Shown piece after piece: positions 55,414 through 64,000 of a stretch of DNA of 64,000 bases (its first letter is position 1; each line of letters begins with the position of its first letter). Below the pieces are notes generated by a model. The model was given only the letters and a program-made list of their open reading frames with translations, was not told the origin of the DNA and made no database searches. Source of the DNA: Liolophura sinensis (lineage: Eukaryota > Mollusca > Polyplacophora > Chitonida > Chitonidae); NCBI RefSeq assembly GCF_032854445.1, contig NC_088302.1, positions 39,624,191 through 39,688,190 on the forward strand, read 5' to 3'. The translations under genes and the position numbers were made by a program.

Positions 55414-55514
55414 GGTAAAACACATGACTGAACAAATGTATTCTCGACACAAGCGTTCTTTATAAGATGTATTTCAAAACTGAATCTTTAACAGACTTTT
55501 TAAATGGTACTGCA

Positions 55515-55768
55515 TCGCTGGACGCTCAGCACTGAGAGATTAGAGCGAGGCAACAGGACTGGTATGACAGCATAATGTGACTGGGTGGGGTGTCATGTCT
55601 GGTGTCTTCGGCAGGATATGTCCGTGGCGGCAATTCTTTGGCGACACGGACTCGCCCTGGCACAAGAAGACACAGTATATTTACACACACCTAGTGACTC
55701 CTCGTCGTCATATGACTGAAAATTTGTTAAGTACGACGTTAAACCCCCAAGCACACATACATATGTAT
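55515..55768 (+). mobile_element. SINE family B, 5'-truncated variant
   Basis: 'cgctggacgctcagcactga', 'ggggtgtcatgtctggtgtc', 'cgtcgtcatatgactgaaaa', 3' end 'acgacgttaaacccccaagc'. A different subfamily from the 49.5-kb copy. Confidence 0.8.
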
Positions 55769-56401
55769 AAGATGTATTATACAACCGTAGTACGCCTGTA
55801 TAAGTGTGTCAGTGTTTTGTTTTTCTGCCCGACATTAAAATTAATATGTGTCATAACTCCAGGCCTAATGTTATCTTTTGTATTACGTTACTAAATGCGC
55901 AACTTGTCATGCTTCAATGTACACAGATTATCTTCAGGTCAGTTTTTTGTATGATAGAAGATTAAAGTACATATCTAAATACTCTGAGTAATAATGGACT
56001 CGTCGAGATATATGTAAGCGATAGACAAAAAAGTTAAAACCACACTGGGTTAATTGTGTTTTAAAACTAAACGCGTGAGGGACACAAACTAAATTACGAG
56101 TATGAATTACCACATATATACAGAATAAAGCTGTAGTATATGAACTCTACCAGATTATATAAAGACTCGTTTCGTTCCATTGTATAAGATTATTACTTTC
56201 ATCGTTTTAAAAAAGGCAATAGTCGACGAACAAAGTAGTATTTAAGTAGTTGTTGTTAACCATAACAAGGGAAACAGGATCATTGGAGCTAGCTTAACAT
56301 TAAAGAAACCGAGGTATCATCGGATCCCCAGTGCGGCAAATAGAGCGTTGTTTGGCTCATGCTGTCTAAGATAAACAGATTCAGCCTGCGCTGAATCCCT
56401 G
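55769..56401. other. flank, no gene seen
   Basis: No supported feature. Confidence 0.4.
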
Positions 56402-56600
56402 GTTTTTATTTATTTATTTATTTATTTGATTAGCGTTTTACGCCGTACTCAAGAATATTTCACATACGACGGCGCTAAGCATTATGGTGGGAGGAAACCG
56501 GGCAGAACCCGGGGGAAACCCACCATCCGCAGGTTGCTGAGAGACCTTCCCATCACAAATGACCGGAGAGGAAGCCAGCATGAGCTGGACTTGGAATGCT
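56402..56600 (-). mobile_element. SINE family A copy, head partly lost
   Basis: (ATTT)n, 'gattagcgttttacgccgta', 'ggtgggaggaaaccgggcag', 'ggagaggaagccagcatgag' and then loss of homology inside the B box. Confidence 0.9.
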
Positions 56601-57493
56601 ATGTTGTTCTGCTCATAACATATCAGTGAGTAAGACATTGATTAATCCACGTCCATAATTAACCAATCAAAATCCATTGTGTATGCGTTTGCGAGATGGA
56701 TAGAGAGAGAAATATAACATTGATTCTTTGGGTCAATCAAAATCGGAGAAGTTTGAAATCGGAGAACTTCATTTTTTTTTACAGGCCTCCATTCGGGCCA
56801 TGTTCCATGTCGTGTTGGCGTCGTTGTTCATTTCGCTCCGAAGATCCTGGGAAGCACGGCACCAGTGTCGTGCATATCACTGAATTGAAGCATCGCGTGC
56901 CAACTTAGCGATTGACGCTAGATTGGATTTCTGCACGGTTGGGCAGTTGACGAAGCCTTCAGGCGAGCGGAAGCAGGTATAGGCCTAGAAGTGATATGTA
57001 CACGAGTCATACCAAGATGTAAACAATATATAATAGGCCAACAGCAAGAACCCTACTCTCCCAACAGCAGACCATTAGAACCTAACGCTAAAAGTTCACC
57101 ACGGGCTATACGAACCTGTGCATTTAAAGAGTATGCAAAAGCCCTATAGGCCTATGAGAACTGGCATTTACAGGAAAATAACATGCATCAACTTATATAG
57201 ACATCGAGTGATTATAATACAGGCTGCCCGTGCCTTTGGTGAAAGGATAAATGAATGAGTGCATAGAATCCGCATGAAAATGATGAACAAGGGAGCAAAT
57301 TATTAATGATTACAGGCTTTTCACCTTGAGTAATTCTAGACCAGGGACGTCTAACAAATTGCAATTAACATCACTGCATATTTATTTTACCTAATTCTGC
57401 TTAAGCCATTGTGCTAGGGGGCCTGCGCTTTGCTACTTTTTAAGAATTTACATGAACAGTTAGAGTTAAACTGACAAGAGCCTATATTTCACG

Positions 57494-57660
57494 GGTTACG
57501 TGTGACCATTTATTTCACCGGTTTGAGTGACAATTTTTCACCTATCACACTGTCGTCGCTGCTCTGGTTTTTCCCTCTATGCTGTACGTCTTAGTCATCT
57601 TTTACCTTTCTTATTTATTATAAACTGAAATGAACATTAAAGATGTTGGACTTTCGCTTG
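57494..57660 (+). repeat. dispersed repeat family C, copy 2
   Basis: 'acgtgtgaccattta', 'cactgtcgtcgctgctctgg', 'tataaactgaaatgaaca' in the same order as at 31.99 kb, with a ~30-bp extra segment. Confidence 0.55.
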
Positions 57661-60310
57661 TGGCAGTCATAAAGACGTGTGTTCTAGACAATTATGACAA
57701 TTTATATTGCTATATTTATGGCCTTTACAGAGTTACTGCAGATTGTATATGTACCGATAACTATTTGGTCACCAATGGATCGCGTACTCGAGCTATAAGC
57801 AATATATGCTACGTCATACACATTGAAAGTTTCACCGCAGGGCACTGCACGTTTAGGGCACGGTACCGAGAAAGCTCAGAGCACAAGCTGTACCACATTT
57901 TAAAGTTTATATGCTTTGTCCTTGCACTGTAGCTGAACGGTACTGCCCGATTTAGCAGAACTGCACTGTGCCACGGCTGCAGAATACTGTGTGACAACTG
58001 CATAATACTGTGAACATTATGTACAAACTGCTATATGTGGCTGCTGCAGAGCATGCACTGTTCGCCTGCTGTGTAGTACCGCACAGTTCATGACTGCAAA
58101 GCCCAATGCACCCATGGGATAATCTGAACCTGGACGTAACTAATCTCTATTACGACATTTCAGCGGCGCTTAACATACTGCTGCGGCGTGCACAGCGCGA
58201 CGTCACCGTCAGTGCGTCACATACCTGTTCGTCATGAATGAAACAGTAGCATACTACTACTGACGTTGGAAATCAAAAGACTTATGACGTTGAAGCCCTC
58301 ATGCTTTCACAGCAGGAAATATTGGCGGTACCTCTTTGACCGAATGTGTGGCACCGACATGGAACTCCCACGTAGTACTGAACAGGTGTTGGAGAGTAAC
58401 GCTTCACCATTCTGAACAGAATGCTTATGCCACACGCGTTCAGTACAGTGCACATATTTGCGGTGATTTGTACACAGTTTGTAACAATATCGCATATGAC
58501 CCAAACGTGCTAAATTTAATGCAAATGGCGACCGAATCAAACAAGTGTTCCAGACAAAGAATACTGTATCTTTCAACGCAATACGCATAGTCCGATCAAT
58601 TGTCTGTATGAATTCAATCTATTGCGATTGATCATTATGTTACGCACAGAATTTTTTCGCGGTTATAACAGTTTCATGGCGACGCTATATAGCTGTGGAA
58701 AATTCACTTCGCAACAGAAGTAACAGCGGCAATTGCAGGCCGACATTAGACCTAGGCCTTATATTTCAGCTCGACCCTAATACCGCCACCCCAGCGATAT
58801 ACACAGGTGATTTTATGTGATGTGGTCTTACCTGTAATCAGGTTTTAGCCCCTCTTCCCTCACCTGACGACTGCTCCGGCCCGTGTGCGTCTGTTACAGT
58901 CCTAAACCATTAGACTGGCGTTATAGTAAGTACATTTCTTGTGTACCGCCGTGGGCAGGGAACTCGCAGGTAAACGCTGCTTTTGATAGATACACGAGTA
59001 GGGGGGATGTCGAAATCACCCGTGCTGCCGAGTAGAGTGTTCATTTCCTTGGTGACAGGCACGCGCTTTTTCCGGAACGTACAGGCCTATATACATAATA
59101 CAGTAGTCCCAGTTTCACGTACGTGCGCTATAAAGGCGGTGTAGCTTATACGCTGACCATATAGTCGGCAATCAGTAACCCAATTTACGAAGGCTTGCGC
59201 ACGGGTTATCTCTATATGTTGATTTTACGTCTCTATCAAAGATAAACATTGACGCATAACAGATCCTCTAGTGGTTATCGTTCCTCTAGGAGAAATCCCC
59301 CAGCCGAAGCAGCGATTATCCTGAAGCCGTGCTAGCTCACACAACCAGCATGGTATTACGAATTAAGATTTATTGCCTATCGTACTGAATTTCATGTATT
59401 AGTTCAGCCAATGACAACAGGCACAAAAAGAAAGATTGGGCTAATGCTTGTAATATTAATATGTCTCCTTGTTGGCTCGTGCTGAGAACGTGGGCCTTCA
59501 AGCAAGGGCAGACAATCTTTGACGTAGTAATTAACAAATTGCTTCTGGAATTGCCTGGTAAAGGAGAAGGTTGCATGCATGCATATACACTGTCCCAGTT
59601 ACCATGGGTTACGCTTGGAAGTGAGGTCAAGATGACGTCACGATGTTTTATCGTCTGCGGTTGGTAATTATTGTCAAAGAGGAACGCAAGAAGAAGAATT
59701 ACTCCAAATCTGCCTCAGCCGGAACTTGAGTAAGGAATGTAGCGTATAACACGTGAAGATGAATTAAGAAGATCTGTCTAAGTACAGGTACACAATGAAT
59801 AAACTTAATACTTAAACTTTATTTACTAGCATTATAGCTAGGTATTCCGTATAAGTGGAAAGCATGATGTGTCCAAACGAACCAAGACGCCACAAATAAA
59901 CATAGTACTGAATTTGACAATTTCTTTAAAAACAATTAGTATACACCCGACTCGACCGTATACTTGTATACCTGCACAGGTGAATGGGGTACGGTAGACC
60001 TTTAATTAAACCACCCCTGGCTGGGTAGGGAAGGGGGTTATACGGGTACGGTCAGTCTATACATTGATATTAGCTGCTAAAGAAACCAATCGTCATTTCT
60101 GATACACGCTCCCAGTCGATTACCGATAAATAATTCAGTGTTGTTAATGAATTCGACCATGCAAAAGCCGTGTATATACTTGTATACGCCATTTATCCGT
60201 GGTCATTAATGACGCTAAACATAAATATTCTGTGCAATACGTTCTGCACGAGAATAGTTCCTCCTGTAGAACTCCATGCACATCAGTATTAATGGTAACA
60301 AAAAATATCA
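57661..60310. other. flank, no gene seen
   Basis: 57.86-58.10 kb has decayed short repeats ('ctgcagaatactgtg', 'ctgcataatactgtg'). The rest shows nothing I can name. Confidence 0.4.
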
Positions 60311-60311
60311 G

Positions 60312-60531
60312 CTGATGGGTGTTTTGCGCCGTGCTCAAGAACATTTTAGTTATATGACGACGGCCAGCATTATGGTGGGAGGAAACCGGGCAAAACCCAG
60401 GGGAAACCCACAACCAAGAACAGGTTGCTGGCTGACCTTTCCACGTACCGCCGGAGAGGAAGCCCGCATGAGCTGGACTTGAACTCACAGCAACCGCATT
60501 GGTGGAAGGCTAACCCCCGCGGCCACGGAGG
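60312..60531 (-). mobile_element. SINE family A, nearly full-length
   Basis: 'gatgggtgttttgcgccgtg', 'gtgggaggaaaccgggcaaa', 'gcatgagctggacttgaact', 'cacagcaaccgcattggtgg', ending 'gcggccacggagg' with ~30 bp of the A-box side deleted. Confidence 0.9.
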
Positions 60532-60599
60532 CTTCTCGGTCAGTAATAATAAGAAGACCGATTCACACAATAACGCTCTATACAAACCACCCAAGAGCT

Positions 60600-60815
60600 A
60601 AGAATGTGCAAAGTAAGAGACGAGGACGGAGTCATGCCAGTAGAATTAAGCAGGCAAAAGTTTTTTCATTGATGCCGGAAAAACGCAAAGTATGTTTTAA
60701 GTGAACAAATTTAATCAGAATCCAGATCGTGTACCAGGCTACATAGTTTATTTGTTGACATTAATCAAATAAAATGTAGATTTATCTCAGGTGTGCTTTG
60801 ATTGCAACTGTTAAC
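60600..60815 (+). repeat. dispersed repeat family D, diverged copy
   Basis: 'gccggaaaaacgcaaagtat', 'aatcagaatccagatcgtgt', 'accaggctac' and 'gattgcaactgtt' parallel the 33.0- and 43.3-kb copies. It follows a SINE directly. Confidence 0.5.
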
Positions 60816-61628
60816 ATACCAAACATTGCAGTAGCTATTTCATTCAACACGATGCACATACACTCCCTATATAACCCCGGTTTAAGCGGAGTTATCAAGC
60901 AGAACTGTGTAGGCCAGATAAGTGTAATTGCTATAGTTAATTAAAGATTTGCAAAGGCCAGATACCAAAGTCTTACTCGGCGTTAACAACAGAACTTATG
61001 CGATGTAACTCTTGCCACTGGTAACTATATAATAACCACAATCCAAAAAATCTCCAACGTGTTTAGCACATCAGTTATAGTCTCCACGTCCATCGTACGG
61101 GATGTCACTTGTTTCTTTAATGATTATGACGTTATCCGATGCAGTGAGTTCTTGGGGCTGAAATCAGGTTTATGGACTTTAACATTATGAATTAGACAAA
61201 GTATTCTAAGGGAAGTTTCTTGCAATAATATACTAGTTGTACAACATATCATTGTGTAGACGCTGTGGTTGTTATGTGTCACTAACGAAAGGCATTTCTG
61301 ATAGCGAGTATGACTAATTTCACAAACAGCTGGATATAGGTAACTGGCTGAAAGAAGCAGACTATAGTGAACACTGGATATCGTTTAGGACCAGTATATT
61401 GGTTTATTATCTCATCAACTCATAAGACATCTGTACGGTAAAGAGATCGTCCATACAGTCGAAAAGATTACAGCATAGAGAGTAAAACCAGAGTAGCGAC
61501 AACAGTACATCTGGTAGTGGCGAATGGTGAACCGTTGTAATTCGGCTTCTCGTCAATTTACCTCAAGTGGATTCTGTTCTAACTGTACACCTTACACACG
61601 CGCTCAACACAGGACATCGGTATCCTCT
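60816..61628. other. flank, no gene seen
   Basis: A short reverse match to family C at about 61485. Otherwise no supported feature. Confidence 0.4.
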
Positions 61629-61784
61629 CAAAAAATATTCTTACATTTGACAAAAAGTGTGTTGTCTGGGTGACGTTAGAATGTATTTGGTTATCGCAGA
61701 AGTTAAATACAACACACATATTGTATTTATTCAACATAAAGATTTCATTAAACTAGCAGGATATTATGTTGCATTGACACAGCC

Positions 61785-61785
<1 letters not shown>
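61629..61785 (+). mobile_element. MITE family M2, truncated copy
   Basis: 'gacgttagaatgtatttggt', 'ttattcaacataaag', 'ggatattatgttg' are collinear with the 40.1-kb element. The right arm is replaced by (TA)n. Confidence 0.65.

Positions 61786-61845
<60 letters not shown>
61786..61845 (+). repeat. (TA)n microsatellite, outer
   Basis: About 30 TA units between the truncated MITE and the fold-back element. Confidence 0.9.
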
Positions 61846-61848
<3 letters not shown>

Positions 61849-61998
61849 CAATATACATTATACAATATGTTTGCCACACACCCATGAAGAAAAGTTTTAT
61901 TGTCAGATTTCCCCATATCTTCAATTTCCATTATATAACGAGTCTGGCTGCAAAAACCGTAGGAATGGTTGGCGCATTTTAAATTTGTGTGCAGGGGC

Positions 61999-62061
<63 letters not shown>

Positions 62062-62193
62062 CCCCTGCACACAAATTTAAAATGCGCCAACCATTCCTCG
62101 TTATATAATGGAAATTGAAGATATGGGGAAATCTGCCAATAAAACTTTTCTTCATGGGTGTGTGGCAAACATATTGTATAATGTATATTGTCA
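61846..62193. mobile_element. near-perfect inverted repeat with (TA)n loop (fold-back element)
   Basis: The left arm (155 bp, from tgacaatatacattatacaa) and right arm (135 bp, ending ttgtataatgtatattgtca) are almost identical. The only large difference is a 20-bp insert in the left arm (about 61943-61962, 'tctggctgcaaaaaccgtag'). The loop is ~58 bp of TA. Arm identity implies recent origin or gene conversion. Confidence 0.9.
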
Positions 62194-62790
62194 CGTTCTA
62201 AATCTTCTCATAATTTTGATCATCTACCCGCAACATGTACGTGCATAATCACACTAAAGATTTCGACTCAAAAGACACCCAGAAGAATTCAGCGAGCCAC
62301 TTTCAACATTACAACATTACTGCTTTGCTACCTATATGTAGAAAGAAGAACTTCATCGTCTGTTTGTTATTGTCCTAATGACGAATACGATCAAAGTGGT
62401 TTTGCTTGTCATAGCAACGATGAGTGTATGCAGAACAGAAACACCATACAGCAAGACCTCAGCGGCCAGACGGAAGAGCTTGCAATTTTCGTTGAGTAGA
62501 CTGTAAAACTTATTCGAGTAGAATTGCTATATACGCGGCCTTCATTCATCATGGTAGAGCTACTGACTACTTCACTGGAACTAGATTTCGGCATGTCGAT
62601 TTTGTTTTCTCGCGATATCTCTGCTATTCTACATCATAAATTTAAAAAATGACCACTTTAAACTTCATGTGGGATACTTCATCCATGCATGTGTGCATTT
62701 GGTCTATCGTTGTCTTTTCTTTTAATTTTGCGGAAATCATATTCTTGTGCGGGCGATGTACTTTTACAAACATGTGTACACAGAATGACT
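62194..62790. other. flank, no gene seen
   Basis: A 103-codon plus-strand open frame (62188-62499) has no recognisable motif and begins inside the fold-back element. I do not call it. Confidence 0.4.
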
Positions 62791-62792
62791 GG

Positions 62793-63680
62793 TGGACCAC
62801 CGGGTATGATGAGCACCAGGCAAGATGATCAATAGGCATGATGTGTACTAGGCATGATGAACACCAGGCACGTTAGCACCTGCTAAGATGATCACCAGGC
62901 ATTATGTGCACCGGGCATTATGAGCACCAGGCGTGATGAGCACCATGCATGATGACCACCGGGCATGATGACCACCGGGCGTGATGTGCACCAGGCGTGA
63001 TGACCACCGGGCATGATGACCACTGGGCATGATGACCACCGGGCATGATGAGCACCAGGCGTGATAAGCATGATGAGCACCAGGAATAATGATCACCGGG
63101 CATGATGAGTACAGGCATAACGAGCAACAGGCATGATGAGCACCAGGCGTGATTAGCACCGAGCGTGATGAGCACCGGGCATGATGAGCACCGGGCATGA
63201 TGAGCACCGGGCGTGATGACCACCGGGCATGATGACCACCGGGCATGATGACCAATGGGCATGATGAGCACCGGGCATGATGACCACCAGGAATAATGAT
63301 CACCGGGCACGATGAGTACAGGCATAACGAGCAACAGGCATGATGAGCACCAGGCGTGATGAGCACCGGGCATGATGAGCACCGGGCGTGATGAGCACAG
63401 GGCATGATGAGAACCGGGCATGGTGTGCACCGGGCATAATGAGCACCCGGCAAGATGAGTACAGGCATAACGAGCAACAGACATGATGAGCACCAGGCGT
63501 GATTAGCACCGGGCGTGATGAGCACCGGGCGTGATGAGCACCGGGCATGATGAAAACCAGGCATGGTGTGCACCGGGCATAATGAGCACCGGGCATAATG
63601 AGCACCGGGCAAGATGAGCACAAGGCATGATGAGCACCAGGCATGGTGAACATCAGGCATGATGAGTACCGGACATGTTA
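62793..63680 (-). repeat. 16-bp minisatellite, ~55 units
   Basis: Unit 'atgatgagcaccgggc' with a/g and gag/gac variants. A higher-order block ('gaataatgatcaccgggca', 'gatgagtacaggcataacga', 'gcaacaggcatgatgagcac') recurs at about 63085, 63295 and partly 63455. Since 16 is 1 mod 3, all minus-strand frames read the same 16-residue cycle (MPGAHHARCSSCPVLI), explaining the 261-codon ORF. Confidence 0.92.
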
Positions 63681-63944
63681 AGGTCATGGAATATCACCAA
63701 CATGTCAACATCAGGACTGGCACGCAAAACACAGTATTGGAGACACATTCAAGATACGACAGAAATAAAGCGGAAAAAAGACAAACAAGAATATACATAA
63801 AACAATGAGGGACACGACTGTAATGCCAAAGTTAGTATGACTGGATCAGTTTGTCATTTCTGTCGGTTCAACTCTAACTCAATTGCCAAGTATATAGCTC
63901 TGTCTGAGAAATCGATTATCTGCCATTCGGTATATTACTACCAA

Positions 63945-63996
63945 GACATCGTCGTGATATGACCCCAATAATGTTAAACCCCAAACAAAACAAACT
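63945..63996 (+). mobile_element. SINE family B-like 3' end
   Basis: 'catcgtcgtgatatgacccc' then 'aataatgttaaaccccaaac' resembles the family B terminus (gtcatatgactgaaaa...gttaaaccccaagc). Only the end is recognisable. Confidence 0.5.
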
Positions 63997-64000
63997 CTGC

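Noticed and set aside
54572-55452. Three overlapping 120-154 codon minus-strand ORFs
   Set aside because: Products of the 47-bp minisatellite.
62902-63687. 261-codon minus-strand ORF, the longest in the window
   Set aside because: Entirely inside the 16-bp minisatellite; all frames are open because the unit lacks stops. No start context or neighbouring exons.

Overview
This is a eukaryotic nuclear window, AT-rich, with a many-exon gene, GT-AG introns and dense interspersed and tandem repeats. tRNA-derived SINEs with the tail signature 'gattggtgttttacgccgtactcaag', plus a second family ending 'gacgttaaaccacaagcactcactcact', point to a lophotrochozoan, most likely a marine mollusc (bivalve or gastropod). 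I cannot name the species.

Left part (1-29.6 kb): one gene fills it, on the minus strand. It is the 5' and central portion of the invertebrate orthologue of Furry (FRY/FRYL in vertebrates, fry in Drosophila), the large scaffold that works with NDR/Tricornered kinases. I could assemble 38 coding exons by hand, running from a start codon at 29421 down to 212. All splice sites are GT-AG and all phases agree, giving about 1,818 codons with no stop. There is also a candidate 12-nt microexon. The remaining C-terminal part (about 40% of a typical ~3,000-residue Furry) lies beyond the left edge. A short uORF beside a YY1-like ATGGCGGC core lies in the presumed 5' UTR/promoter at about 29.53-29.58 kb.

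Right part (29.6-64 kb): I found no convincing protein-coding gene. It is 5'-flanking or intergenic DNA, or possibly a long 5' intron. It holds SINEs of two families, two MITE-like families with inverted repeats, a fold-back element around a (TA)n loop, a solo-LTR-like segment inside an old tandem array, four or more minisatellites (units about 16, 34, 47 and 48 bp), and at least two unnamed dispersed repeat families. One spot near 43.65 kb looks like a small promoter or first exon on the plus strand.

Most striking observation: the 3' end of Furry exon 36, together with its own 5' splice site, has been tandemly amplified into the following intron. The unit is 48 bp (34 exonic + 14 intronic) with about 11 intronic copies. 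The unit length is a multiple of three, the frame stays open, and five of the extra donors keep the phase of the next exon. The locus could therefore encode a variable number of 16-residue repeats by donor choice. The 12-nt microexon, which abuts another intronic repeat array, and an intronic duplication whose two blocks are joined in swapped order are the next most interesting.
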